Assembly (NCBI GenBank): GCA_960531495.1
Contig: CAUIJY010000124.1
Location: forward strand, 124,001 to 188,000
Length of the DNA: 64,000 nt
Origin: Zeus faber
Lineage: Eukaryota; Chordata; Actinopteri; Zeiformes; Zeidae
Direction of reading: 5' to 3'
Shown here piece after piece: positions 1 through 9,814 of this stretch (position 1 is its first letter; every line of letters begins with the position of its first letter). A model generated the notes under the pieces. The model made no database searches, was not told the origin of the DNA, and saw only the letters and a list, made by a program, of their open reading frames with translations. The translations under genes and the position numbers were made by a program.

Positions 1-11
1 CCAGGTATTCA

Positions 12-487
12 TAATGGCCGGTGGGTGTGTTGAAGGCGGTCTTCCACTCGTCCCCCTCGCGGACACAGACGAGATTGTATGCGTTTCGAAGATCGAGTTT
101 GGTGAAGATGGTGGCGCCTTGCAGTTGCTCGAAAGATGTGGACATGAGAGGAAGAGGGTAGCGATTCTTGACTGTGATCTTGTTAAGGCCACGGTAATCA
201 ATGCACGGACGCAGGCCAACATCTTTCTTACCCACGAAGAAAAAGCCTGCGCCTGCCGGGGAGGTGGAAGGGCGGATGAAACCTGAGGTGAGCGCCTCCC
301 GGATGTACTCCTTCATGGCTGTAGTCTCAGGCGCAGAGAGAGAGAAGAGACGTCCTCGAGGAGGGCCGGCGCCATGTAGAACGTCGATGGCGCAGACATA
401 CGGCCGATGGGGAGGAAGAGTGGTGGCTCGTCCCTTGCTGAAGACCTCCCTCAGCTCGGCATACACGTGGGGCACTCGTGAAACTCG
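12..487 (-). pseudogene. pol: gypsy pol: reverse transcriptase N-terminal half
   Basis: The minus frame stays open over about 158 codons and has no stop before the window edge. It shows the classical order of LTR-retroelement RT: a Met-Lys-Glu-Tyr-Ile segment, the '[10 protein letters not shown]' region, '[18 protein letters not shown]', the Tyr-Pro-Leu-Pro turn, then motif A '[11 protein letters not shown]' with the first catalytic Asp (the plus strand reads gatcgagttt near 90-100). It reaches only to the 'TPTGHYEY' segment, so the catalytic YxDD box is outside the window. The frame change upstream means it is not continuous with protease. The RT family call is secure; activity cannot be judged. 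Confidence 0.85.
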
Positions 488-499
488 GGATGGGTGGGA

Positions 500-1044
500 C
501 CTTGAATACGGACTGGAGCCAGGACACGGACAGGAACTCCGGAGTGGACTGGGGCTTGTGAAGGGGCCGGAGCTTGGACACGGACTGGAGACTCGAGGGG
601 GTGGGAAGACGGACTGGAACAAAGACAGGCGGTGAGGCAGGCAGGATCCCATTCGGTGAGACGCCCGGAGGCCCAATCCAGATGTGGGTTGTGACGGGCC
701 AGCCATGGGTAGCCCAGGACCAGTGGAAATTCAGGAGAGTGGATGAGGTGGAGCTGGATTACCTCTGAATGTTTTCACTCCAATGACAGCCAAAGGGGGG
801 CGGTGAGATGACACACGCTGCTGGAGCCCAGTGGTCTTCCATCAAGGGGTGTCACCGTGAGAGGATGCTCCAGAGGTGCCAGAGGGAGCTTTAGGGCTTT
901 TGCTAGCCCCACATCCAGGAAGCTACTTGCAGCGCCGGAATCCACCATAGCTTGGAGGGAGTGATGTTGATCTCCCCAGGTGAGGGAGGCAGTCAGCAGG
1001 ACCCCGGTCGCCTCGAGCTCGGGAGAGAAAGTTGGCCTCGTCAC
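500..1044 (-). pseudogene. pol: gypsy pol: aspartic protease and protease-RT linker
   Basis: The frame at 775-1044 (89 codons) carries the retropepsin-type active site 'VDSGAASSFLD', with catalytic Asp in Asp-Ser-Gly, followed by a Leu-rich flap region. A TGA at 775-777 stops it, but the same frame continues with '[13 protein letters not shown]', a motif typical of the protease C-terminal end in gypsy elements, and then a proline-rich linker until a frame break near 480. The retropepsin cleaves the polyprotein in functional copies. Here the stop and the frameshift make it a relic. Confidence 0.75.
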
Positions 1045-1052
1045 AGTTCTCC

Positions 1053-1990
1053 CTACCCTGGACGAGAGTTAGCTTTTCCCGAGAGCTCAGGGCAGGAAGA
1101 ACGGAAATGACCCAGGATCCCACAGTACAAGCAGCAGCCCTCTCTCATCCGCCTGTCACGTTCAGACCGAGCGAGCCATGTGCTGCCTACTTGCAAAGGC
1201 TCCTCCATCGATGCTGGAGACGGGCTCGGGACAGCTCGGAGATGCTCGGGAGACGTCGTCCCCAGGACTGCTCTGCGCGCTGGTAGTGGTGAAGCGGAAG
1301 AACGACGTTCCCCTTGTCTCTCCCGGAGGCGGTTGTCCACCCGAATTGCTGTTTCGATGAGCGTGTCCAGGTCATCCTGCACCTCCTGGGATGCCAGCTC
1401 GTCCTTGACACCATCAATGAGACCATCCTGGAAGGACACGATTGGTGCCTCGCTGTTCCATCTAGACGCCACTGCGAGGGTGCCGATGTGATGGCGTAAT
1501 ACGCTACGCTCTGTCCCCCTTTGTGGAGCCGGAGTAGCCGTGTCAATGCCTCCCTCCCACTGGGTGGTCTAAAACTTGGCGCATCTATTCGGCAAAAGCC
1601 TGGTAGCTGGAGCAGGCCGGGGTTTGCTGGTTCCAGATGGCTGTGGCCCAGGAGAGTGCTTTGCCTGTGAGTAGTGTGACAATGTAAGGGTGGGGAACTG
1701 TGATGGCTGGAGCTTGAAAGCCAGGGCACATTGCGTCAAAAGCCTTGACAACCTCCTAGGTTACCTTCATACCTCTCTGGCGCCGGCAGTCGTGGTTCGC
1801 GGTGATATGGAGGATGCGAATCCATGGGAGGCAGCGCTGGCGCAGGAGCAATAGGTGGAGCCTGTGCCTGACTCTGCTGGACCGCCTGGGCGAGGGACTG
1901 CAGTTTGTCCAGGATCTGTTGGAGAGCCTGCTCGTGACGGCCAATCGCAGTCCCCTGGTTCTTCAGGGCCACCCGCATGCGTTCCATCTC
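1053..1990 (-). pseudogene. gag: gypsy gag with CCHC zinc knuckle
   Basis: The N-terminal part (1736-1987) is a Gln-rich coiled-coil-like segment and matches the gag of the 23.4 kb copy closely ('GTAIGRHE' and 'LDKLQSLAQAVQQSQ' versus 'LDNLQSLAQAVQQSQ'). A frame change near 1740 separates it from the capsid part. The C-terminal frame (1053-1472, 139 codons) ends in 'CLYCGILGHFRSSC', a CX2CX4HX4C knuckle that binds RNA. In the second copy gag begins with an ATG after a caacATG context; here that position reads cacc, so the start is lost. Gag forms the virus-like particle in active elements. Confidence 0.8.
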
Positions 1991-2037
1991 TGGAGGCTGA
2001 CTCTGCTGGGTCTGCTGGTGTTGTGGCTCAGCCTTGC

Positions 2038-2402
2038 TGTTGCCTGGTATGCTGAGTGGACCCAGGTGCAGAGAATGAGGCAGAGGCCTCGATGAGGTGG
2101 CGAAAATAAAGGTTTACTTGTAACAAGCACACAACAGAAAAAACGGACAAAAGACATGTAAGAATTTCGTGGGCTTGGAAACAAGAGCTTTGTCCGGAGT
2201 CTAGAAAAACTCAAGGTTGAGCACGGAAGAACACAAAAGACAGGGTATAAATAGGAAAGACAAAACGAGACACAGGTGAAACATATGACATAATGAGGCT
2301 GGGTAATCAGAAACAGAAACAGGTGAAACAAAGCAACATTGATGAGGCAGTGCTGGCGGCATCTAGTGGCCGATGCCGGAAGGACCCGGGCGAACCCTGA
2401 CA
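2038..2402 (-). repeat. LTR of the gypsy element
   Basis: On the minus strand the segment begins TGTCAGGGTTCGCCCGGGTC and ends in GGCAACA, so it has TG...CA termini and is about 365 bp. It aligns along its length with the plus-strand LTR at 23054-23405. The gag leader follows immediately. Only one LTR of this copy is inside the window, so an LTR-LTR age estimate is not possible. Confidence 0.8.
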
Positions 2403-4010
2403 GCGCACCGCTCTGCGCCCATGGCTGATCACTGTAGGTTGGCTGCCACCAGGTGCAGGAGGTGGTTGCGCTAGGGTACGGTTGGGTCCGGGGGAAGGGG
2501 GTCCGTGTGGTTGCTCCCCGGCCTGCGGCGCCCCTGGATCGATGCGGTCGTACTCGCCTATCTCTCCCAGTGCCAGAACTCATACTCAGCAAATACACCA
2601 CACAATAGGCCGAGGGCTTGCGGAATGGGAAGGGTGCAAGCTATGTAGGTGGGAATGCGGTGGGCAGCTGTCATTTTGCCTGTCACACTCCTGCCCAAGC
2701 GTGCTTCTTGTCCATCCCGAACTTTTAATACCACTCATATTTGCTTAGAAGACATACACTTGCACACCAATCCTACTCTGAACAACACTCCACAGGACCA
2801 GGGTCTGGGGGGCTGGAGGGGTGGGAGTGATTCAGGTTCGAATTGCCTGAAGGACTCGCACCCCCAACCCCGCCATTTTATACAGGCAGTGCCATCACAC
2901 ACCACCACACCTGCTTCAAGTGCACTCCAGCGCCCTCCTGGTGGCATTCCTCTCCTTTCCTCCCTCATTTATGCCATAACTATGACAGGATGAGGCCACG
3001 TGACCAATTGCAGTTCCAGTTTTCCTGGACCTAATTAATTGTTTTTCAATACATGTTGTCATCCAATGTTTATGTTTTTGTGTAAATGTTGTTTGTTTCT
3101 ATGTTTATTTGTCTCACCCGTGGTGATTCCCCCCCCTTGGTGTAGTGATCAGTTGTTTATAGACCCAAACATGATAAATAGTTCTCCAAAGAGGGGGGTT
3201 GGTGGTGGTTCTTTATAACCAAAAACTGTGCTCTTGTCATTCTACAGGTCATCCACTGGACAGAATTATTGCAGCAGTTCTTGATGATTTAAGAATTAAT
3301 AAAGTGTTGCATTGCAGGTTGAGAACTTCAACTCCACTTGCAGACTAACTCTGTCCTAGATGCAATGGCCTACAAATACTCTGTGTTGTATGCCCAACAT
3401 GCTGACAGCACAGGTGAAAAAAAAAAAGAGGTATCTGATTGACACTGGGTAGATATCTGGGTTGTACATAATAGCATTGGGGTAGTTGTTTGTAAGTTGC
3501 ATGTGATAAATATTTAGTTACTTGTTTGAGTTATGGAGAAGGGATAGGACCACATTAGTGTATACGTCTTCCTCTATATGTTTATTGTTAATTTTTATTG
3601 CTATTCTTGATTTGTTTTAACTTACTGTTACATGTTTGAAATAATCAATCAATATATCAAATGTCAATGAATAAAATAATGGCTCACAGTTTCATGCTTC
3701 TGCTGCTCATGAGGCAGATATTTTAGTGTTTACCGTTCTGTGATTGACTTGAACAATGCTGTTGGGCTTCGCCTGACGGCAAAGCCTGCCAAAAATACGT
3801 AAACTCTTGGTTGTTCCTCTTTTGTCTTTTGTAAAACACGGTTTCTATGGTTATTATTCCACACATCACCAATAAATAATGCAATCATGCAATTGTGGGA
3901 CAAACCATGAAAGGTACAAACAGAGAAAAACAACAGTCAACCCACAGTTTACATGTGATATTTAACATAATACATACAGCGAACCATAAACAAAAACCAA
4001 CATTTACATT
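2403..4010. other. no gene recognised
   Basis: GC-rich to about 3000 and AT-rich beyond, with an A tract near 3418-3427. Open frames of 60-114 codons here (for example 2649-2993) show no recognisable motif and overlap on both strands, so I treat them as chance. No tandem array or RNA gene was seen. Confidence 0.4.
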
Positions 4011-4011
4011 C

Positions 4012-4160
4012 CTCCCCGCAGGAGGAGGGACAGCCGCAGGGACAGCTGCCCCAGGACACCCTACCGCAATTAGAGCTGCTGTCAGCTGGACCATCGCAGG
4101 GAATCCCTCCCCAGGTGCTGCCGCGGATAGAGCAGCTGCCCAGGGAGGAGCTGCGGCAGC
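4012..4160. repeat. GC-rich imperfect repeat, related to 56930-57130
   Basis: Built from degenerate units such as GGACAGCCGCAGGGACAGCT and CCGCAATTAGAGCTGCTGTC. Read on the plus strand it would encode Gln/Pro/Leu-rich peptide. The block at 56930-57130 shares the same unit vocabulary in the same orientation. No host gene is evident around either. Confidence 0.5.
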
Positions 4161-4164
4161 ATAT

Positions 4165-4499
4165 TTAGTTTAATCAATGCTTTTTGGGTTTTGTCCGATC
4201 CACAAAAAGCAGTAAAAGAAAAGCAGCACTCTTTTTGTACATTTTGCCTCTTTTGGTTGTAGTACGCACAAATCAAAAGTGAATACAAGAAAACGCCATG
4301 AACATGAAAACATTTACTTTGGTGGATCTTGACTGTCCTGGAAGTATTGGCAGTGGCGAAAAGAGCTAGACATCGAGAAAGACAAATCTGAATGAAGGCA
4401 GGCCTTGACAAACTCAAGGGGATTTCCACTTTTCTGAGGTTTCCATCCATTTAATTAGAATGTGTAGTAGTGAATCGCGCCTTTCTTTAGCACTTGGCT
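4165..4499 (+). repeat. tRNA-Leu-unit spacer repeat, copy A
   Basis: The core 'ctgtcctggaagtattggc' and the surrounding 200-300 bp recur at 17430-17740, 40820-41130 and 42515-42756, each time with tRNA-Leu-like sequence or a remnant of it downstream. The copies are diverged but colinear, so this is one tandem or dispersed unit, not a gene. Confidence 0.6.
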
Positions 4500-4567
4500 G
4501 TCAGGATGGTCGAGCTGTCTAAGGCACTGCATCCAGGTCGCAGTGGGTTCAAATCCCATTTTTCACA
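4500..4567 (+). pseudogene. tRNA-Leu pseudogene
   Basis: Matches the intact tRNA-Leu(CAG)-like gene at 42757-42839 from the 5' GTCAGGATGG through the anticodon arm and the T arm. The long variable arm is deleted, box A is altered (GAGCTGTC in place of GAGCGGTC) and the acceptor 3' strand is mutated. It cannot fold as a type II tRNA. Confidence 0.75.
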
Positions 4568-4604
4568 AACTCTTTAAGTAGATGTTATCCTAAATGTCTA
4601 CTTT

Positions 4605-4769
4605 GCACGAGCATTTACATGACAGTGGCATTTTCAACCATGCAGTTAACTTGGACCTAACGTGCTCACTGTTCTAACTACCACACCCCAGTTTTGCGTT
4701 AGACATTGTTACATGTCACCAAGTTGAATGACTTCTCTTATTCGATGGGCACAGTCTTTAAAACACCAT
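4605..4769 (+). repeat. spacer repeat also present at 37688-37860
   Basis: The run through 'agtggcattttcaac', 'cagttaacttggacc' and 'gttgaatgacttctct' is found in the same order near 37.7 kb. It belongs to the same tRNA-bearing repeat as its neighbours. Confidence 0.6.
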
Positions 4770-4822
4770 TGCATTGGCCGGGAATCAAACCTGGGGCTCC
4801 TGCGTGGTGGGAAGGTAATGTT
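4770..4822 (-). pseudogene. tRNA-Gly(GCC) pseudogene, 3' part only
   Basis: The minus strand carries the 3' half of a tRNA-Gly: T arm with GGTTTGATTCCCGG, then CCAATGC. The D arm is missing, with homology stopping in the anticodon arm. A fuller copy is at 41415-41485. Confidence 0.65.
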
Positions 4823-5011
4823 TCGCAAAAACTCCCTAAACCGATTTCCATGCATTTTCTGTGGTACACTACGGACGGACATATATTTTTGGCCACAAAG
4901 TGGCTGTCGGGGGGGGGGGGGGGGCAAGTTGTGATCCAGCATTTAAGCTTTCTCAAGACTTTAAACAGAAGAGCAACTCATCTTTCAGCTAATATTCACA
5001 TTTTACAGTGA

Positions 5012-5650
5012 TAACTGCTTTTTAACACATCCATCGCTGGTTGACGTTTGAAAACTTAATATACCGGTTAACAGGAAAAACAAAATTTCATACTGTTTAG
5101 GTTACACCACTATGGTTATAATGACATTGGACCTGTGGGTCGTCCTTTGATACAGGCAACAAGATCGATACAGTTAAGTGTACCATCATCATTTTCCATT
5201 GTTTAAGTTTTTAAACTTAATTGTTAGGTCATTGTGTTATTGTATGCAACATAATTGTTATTTAGTACATCGCCTGTATAAATAGCCAATTTTGAATACC
5301 ATGATGATCAGACAATCATAAATATAATAAAACTAGTGTTGGATACCAGCCAGAAAATGTAAGATTGACTATTAGTTTCATCTTATTTTGGAATAGTTGT
5401 ATCCCTTACAGTACATTGTATTATTGTCTACATTATCTATTCACCAGGAAATGCACTCTAACATAAAACATTCAGCCTTCCAATTATTTACTTATCAATT
5501 ACTTAATAATTATAATTATTCCATTAAAAGTAGTGTGTTCCTCTTACTTTCCCCTCTTCCAATTTGTACTGAAGAAATGATTATGACACCTAAGGTAAAT
5601 TAATTTCCACAACTTTACCAGTATGTGTTGTTGTTGATGTTGTTCTTATT
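5012..5650. other. AT-rich stretch, no gene recognised
   Basis: No motif-bearing open frame was seen. A short (tgttgt)n-like tract lies at 5625-5660. Confidence 0.4.
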
Positions 5651-5654
5651 GTTG

Positions 5655-5945
5655 TTGTTTGTACAGAAGTGATCAACATGTCGCTAACCCAAGTGAAATC
5701 TTCAAGGGGAAGTTGAATGTTTGCTTCCGGAAGGGGCCTTCAGGCTTTCTGCGGCAGGATCCCTCAGCTGGCAAGAAAAAAAAAAAGACAAGACTCATTA
5801 CAAGACAGGTCAGCACATGGTCAAAGAGTAAAACACAAACTGTGGTTTTTAACAGGGGAGGGAACTATACTGACCCAAGTGAGGTGCTCGGGAAGTATAT
5901 TCTCCAGTTTGGGAAATTGAATGTGGGACCCAATTTCATAAACAG
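5655..5945 (+). pseudogene. fragment of an uncharacterised multi-copy fish ORF
   Basis: The plus frame from about 5659 is colinear with 37861-38150: both begin with 'MYRSDQHVA', contain a Lys-rich patch, 'TRQVST' and a 'SEVL..YIL' segment. This copy keeps 'YILQFGK' where the 37.9 kb copy has a stop, then diverges after about 5935. Function unknown; see the entries at 37861 and 45060 for a possible parent family. Confidence 0.55.
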
Positions 5946-5987
5946 ATGCGTTAGATGACTTTGAGAGTGAAGAGAGCAGAAACAAGC

Positions 5988-6057
5988 AGGTTTCACTGAG
6001 ATTGAACTCAGATCACTGGATTCAGAATCCAAAGTTCTAACCATTGCACCAGCAGGA
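5988..6057 (-). pseudogene. tRNA-Gln(CTG) pseudogene
   Basis: The minus strand reads GCAATGGTTAG, then an anticodon arm GGATTCTGAATCC and a T arm GAGTTCAATCTC ending GAAACCT. This follows vertebrate tRNA-Gln closely, with a one-base loss in the T loop and a damaged acceptor stem. Plus-strand relatives lie at 53187-54107. Confidence 0.65.
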
Positions 6058-6061
6058 GAAG

Positions 6062-6187
6062 CTGCTTTCTGTATCTATGCCCCAAGTAAATGGAACACCC
6101 TACCGAGGGACCTGGGAGAGGCCCCCACACTGAATACTTGTAAAAGCAGGTTAAAAACCTTGCTGTTCGCTACAGTCTATGACTGAC
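6062..6187 (+). pseudogene. LINE ORF2 C-terminal tail fragment
   Basis: The plus frame gives 'IYAPSKWNTLPRDL', a Leu/Lys-rich stretch and 'LKTLLFATVYD' then stop. This fits the conserved C-terminal end of CR1/L2-group ORF2 proteins (pattern AP..WN.LP...LK..LF). Only about 40 codons remain. Confidence 0.6.
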
Positions 6188-6299
6188 TGACGTCAGTCTG
6201 TCTGTCTGTGTGTGTTACTGGTGCTGGTGCTGTGGCTGCTGCTAACCTAAATTTAATAATATTTAATTGAATTGAATTTAATTTAAAATACCTAAATTT

Positions 6300-6966
6300 A
6301 ACCTTCGCTTACCTTATGGCTAAAATGAAGCATCTCTGACCCTATACCCTAACTTAAACACCTCTAACCTTATACCTCAACTTAACCGTCTCTAACCTGA
6401 GTGACTTCTCCGGTTCCTGTGAGAGCTACCACTTCCGGTTCCGGTGACTTATTTGCGTGTGCGTTGCTGTCTTTTTTGTTCTTGTTTTTTGTTGCTGCTG
6501 CTGTTGTGTTTTGTGGCTGCTGCTACTGCTTCTATTTCTGTTGCTCTTGTTGTAGATTCTGTTGTAATATTACAGTGACAGGACACGTAATTTAGGGACG
6601 CTGATTAAAGGACCGTGACTGGATTAAGATGAGACGGTGCACACAGTTGAAATTTCCGCTTCCGGTGAGGGCAACCATTTCCGGTTCTGGTGACGTCTTT
6701 TCCGTGCGTTGCTTCCCTGAGAACTGTTGACTCAATACAGATAGGATTTCTGGTTCCGGTGAGAGCTACCACTTCCGGTTTCGGTGACGTCTTCGCTTGT
6801 GCGCTGTCGCTGCTGCTGTTGCTGCTGTTTTTGAAGCTGCTATTGTTGCTGCTGGTGCAGTAGCCACTAGTGTGGTTATTGCTGTTGGTGGTGTTGTTGG
6901 TGCTGCTAACCTTATACCTTAACTGGTGTTGTCGTTGACGCTGCTAACCTTATACCTAAACTTAAC
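6300..6966. repeat. diverged tandem repeat with TTCCGGTTCCGGTGA units, left part
   Basis: At least four units alternate a CCTAACTTAAACCTCTAACC-like stretch with 'accacttccggttccggtga', then 'cttttgcgtgtgcgttgctg' and a (TGC/TGT)n codon-like tract. Unit cores start near 6403, 6655, 6750 and, past the inserted element, 8628. Units are 70-90 percent similar by eye. Confidence 0.65.
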
Positions 6967-7083
6967 CGTTCAAGATTCAAGATTCAAGATTTTTATTTGT
7001 CACATACATATACATACTTTCATACATATATGCAGTGAAATGTAATGCAACGCACCCGGTGATAGCACACAATATGTCCTAGG

Positions 7084-7115
<32 letters not shown>

Positions 7116-8553
7116 AATAAAAGAAAATTCCTCTGGTGTTCACCCGCATCAAAGCCCTCCTGACCTCGTGCACGGACACTGAGAGTGCGCGCTCATCCCC
7201 AGCGGTGTAACTCCAATTAGCCGGCGAGCTATCGGTGTTGCTGCCAGACTCGAACCGCGCATAAAAGGAGTTCAATTGGTTGGCCAGGGAGGCGTCCACA
7301 CTCGTGGCTGGGGAGGAGCTGCTCTTGTAGTTTGTTATTGTTCGCAGCCCCTCCCACAAGCGTCTTGTGTCCCCCTGCTCCATCTGAAGCTCCACGGTCT
7401 CTCTGTACGTCCGTTTGGCGTCCCCAGCATTGTACGACGCCGCTTTGTAATTGTCCATGTTACCAGATACAAGTCCGTCGTTGTAAGCGGCCGTGCACGC
7501 ATTCAGAGCGCAGCGGATGGATTTATCAACCCATGGTTTCTGGTTTGGAAATATCCGAACTTTCACCGTGGGAACGATTTCATCCGCGAGCGTAGCCACA
7601 AAACTTACTACAACCTCCGGAAACTCGCTGACGTCACTTGAACTCGCTCGGAACATGTCCCAGTCTACGTCAGTCAGAGCGTCCTGAAGCGCAGCCTCCG
7701 ATTGGTCCGTCCACCGCTTCCCTTCCCTCGTCATCACCAGATCCCGCGCGATCAGAGGCCTGTAAATAGGAAGCAGCGAGATCGCGGCGTGATCTGATTT
7801 CCCGAAAGCAGGGAGCGAGACGGGCTTGTATCCGTTCTTGTAAGGAGTGTAACAATGGTCCAGAGTTCTGTCTCCCCTGGTGGCACACGTGATGTGTTGG
7901 TGGAAATTCGGCAGAACTTTTTTAAGGTTGGCCCTGTTAAAGTCCCCAGTCACCACCACAGCCGCGTCGGGATGTCTGTTCTGAAATCCGCACAACACAT
8001 CGTACAGAACCGACAGAGCTGCGTCGGTGTTCGCTTGCGGTGGGATATAAACGGCTGTAATGATGACCGTGCTGAATTCCTGGGGGAGATAAAATGGACG
8101 GCATAGGATGGTCAGCTGTTCCAGGTTCGGCGAGCAGGAGTGGGAGAGGAATTTGGTTTTGTTGGCGTTACACCAGCGGTTGTTTACCATTAGGCAGACG
8201 CCTCCACCTTTGGATTTCCCCGACTCTCCCATTCAATCGCCGCGGAACACGGAGAAGGCCTCGGCTGGGCGTATGGCTTTATCCGGCACCAGTGGGTTCA
8301 GCCATGTTTCCGTCAGGCAGAGGACGCAACAGTTCCTCGTGTCTCGCTGGAATTGAATCCTCGCTCGAAGTTCATCCAACTTGTTCTCCAGGGACTGGAC
8401 GTTAGCAAGAAGGATGCTTGGCAGAGGTGGACGGTAAGGTTGCGTCCTCATTCTGACCCGAATGCCGCCTCGTTTACCTCGGTGCTTCCTCCGTGGGCCC
8501 GCTCGTGGAACAGCGGCTCCGACCTTATTCCCTAACCTAATCAAACATCTCAA
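6967..8553 (-). mobile_element. Rex1-like (CR1-group) LINE, internally deleted
   Basis: On the minus strand: apurinic endonuclease and pre-RT region of ORF2, then a direct jump into the element's 3' UTR ending in tandem TTGAATCTTGAA tails (plus: 6967-6990). RT palm, thumb and C-terminal domain, present in the 13.4 and 28.3 kb copies, are absent. It is inserted in the tandem repeat, whose units continue on both sides. The clade name is from memory of fish Rex1/Babar proteins; another CR1-group clade is possible. Confidence 0.75.
7130..8553 (-). pseudogene. LINE ORF2: endonuclease domain plus RT N-terminal region
   Basis: The frame starts within the EN domain at about 8463 ('LLANVQSLENKLDELR'), passes the 'LCLTETWL' motif (catalytic Glu), hits a TGA at about 8235 (D-stop-M-G), then continues open for 360 codons. 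It includes 'GGGVCLMVN', 'VTGDFNRANL' (catalytic Asp-Asn pair), 'TLDHCYT' and 'FGKSDHAAISL' (catalytic Asp-His). The stop lies in a context where CGA to TGA, a CpG change, would explain it. After '[10 protein letters not shown]' the frame enters 3' UTR. EN would nick target DNA in an active copy. Confidence 0.8.
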
Positions 8554-8734
8554 ACATTATACCTAAACATAACAATAAACCCTAAACTTAACCATCTCTA
8601 ACCTTATACCCTAATTTAAATATCTCTACCACTTCCGGTTCCAGTGAGGCCTTTGCGTGTGCATTGCTGTTGTTGCTCCTGCTTGGTGTTGCTGCTGGTG
8701 TTGATGTTCCTGCTATTTCTGTTGCTGTGGTTGT
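8541..8734. repeat. diverged tandem repeat with TTCCGG units, right part
   Basis: Continuation of the 6300-6966 array beyond the inserted LINE: CTAAACTTAACCATCTCTAACC, then 'accacttccggttccagtga', 'gcgtgtgcattgctg' and a (TGT/TGC) tract. Confidence 0.6.
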
Positions 8735-8926
8735 TTCAAGTTCAAGTTCAAGAGATTATTTGTCACATACATACACATACGGTCATACATATATGCAGTG
8801 AAATGTCATGACACCCGGTGATTACGCACAATAAGCTCTATAAGCTCGAAAAATACTCAAATGTGCGTAATCGACACGCGGTGCTCGCGCAGGCGGCCGC
8901 AAGAGGTGGCGCCACAATCGCGATTC
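8735..8926 (-). mobile_element. mini Rex1-like element: 5' end fused to 3' end
   Basis: The plus strand shows TTCAAG tails and the conserved 3' UTR ('catatatgcagtgaaatg') to about 8835, then sequence matching the upstream end of the 28.3-30.5 kb copy ('gaaaaatactcaaatgtg', 'cgcgcaggcggccgc', 'ggcgccacaatcgc'). The whole ORF region is missing, leaving about 190 bp. This would be a non-autonomous derivative or a deep deletion. Confidence 0.55.
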
Positions 8927-9324
8927 TGGGTTCTATAATTATATAATAGAATTAATTGTCGGTGTTGTATTAAATATACATCTAAATCCTCCTAAATGAA
9001 ACCTTACCTCCAGTACTTACCTCACAGAGCTTCTGCCAGCGAAGCGCGGGCGCAGTGTAGAACTTGGCAAAACAAAACTCGAAAAACCTTCAGCTTTTTG
9101 CAGGCACCACTTCGAGGTTCTCCGCGTGTTCGCTGATGGGTTGAATAGGAGCGTCAATTTGAAGACGTAACACGTTTCTGTTGTGATATTACACTTAGAG
9201 GATCATAAGAAGGGTGTGTTTTCTAAGCTGATGTTGCTTAGAAAACCAGAACAGCAGGCTTTGTTTGGTTGGTTATAGGCAAAATCTTATGAGAGTTATC
9301 TGTCAGTGGTTCATTACATCAAAA
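8927..9324. other. no gene recognised
   Basis: Mixed sequence with an imperfect AT palindrome near 8932-8955. No motif-bearing open frame. Confidence 0.4.
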
Positions 9325-9541
9325 TTCAAGATTCAAGATTTTTTATTTGTCACATACATATACATACTTCCATACATATATGCAGTGAAATGTAATGCAA
9401 CGCACCCGGTGATAGCACACAATATGTCCTAGGAAAAAATAAAAAATAAAATAAAATAAAAAGTAGAAAATTCCTTTCTAATAGACCGACTAACTGACTC
9501 CTAAAACGGAATACAGTAAGTGGAATACTTATAGAATAAGA
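9325..9541 (-). mobile_element. Rex1-like LINE, 3' UTR fragment
   Basis: Matches the 3' UTR of the 28.3 kb copy from the TTCAAGATTCAAGA tail through 'cacccggtgatagcacac', an A/T-rich tract and 'actaactgactcctaaaac'. 5' truncated, no coding sequence. Confidence 0.8.
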
Positions 9542-9814
9542 TGTATAGATACATTTCTGAGCAAAAAAAAACATTAACACAACAAATTCACGAAGATAAA
9601 AGAATAGAGTCTGTCATGTGTGGTTTTAAACTCGGGTGTCATGTGAGGAGGTGGTGTCTAAATTGTCGTCAAGGCCTACATAAGCAGGAGACCAAGATTC
9701 CAGAGGGGGCTCAGGGTCGTCAAAAGGGATGGCAACAAAGGTCTTAACGATTTGGGTGGTCAAGCGCGTAGTAATGGTGTTATACTGTAGTTTCGTTTCT
9801 TGATGGGTGTGATG

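Larger units (their letters stand above)
1..2402 (-). mobile_element. Ty3/gypsy-type LTR retrotransposon, partial, minus strand
   Basis: Reading the minus strand from 2402 downward gives LTR, gag with a CCHC knuckle, aspartic protease, then reverse transcriptase running off the left edge of the window. That order and the RT motifs are those of Ty3/gypsy (Metaviridae-like) elements. The gag start and LTR match a second, plus-strand copy at 23054-23770, so the LTR boundaries are supported by two independent copies. Lesions seen: the gag start ATG found in the second copy is absent here, gag has at least one frame change near 1740, pol has an in-frame TGA at 775-777 and a frame change near 480. 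The remainder of pol and the other LTR lie outside the window. Confidence 0.85.

Noticed and set aside
201..635. Plus-strand 144-codon frame over the gypsy region
   Set aside because: Shadow of the minus-strand pol frame, which has clear RT motifs.
1187..1729. 180-codon minus frame
   Set aside because: Overlaps gag in another frame, with a His/Ser-rich sequence and no motif; treated as an alternate-frame shadow.
7276..7641. Plus-strand 121-codon frame
   Set aside because: Antisense shadow of the LINE EN/pre-RT region.
8735..8760. Direct repeats TTCAAG / TTGAATC at several sites as a CRISPR-like or satellite array
   Set aside because: They are the variable 3' terminal repeats of the Rex1-like LINE and always abut its conserved 3' UTR.
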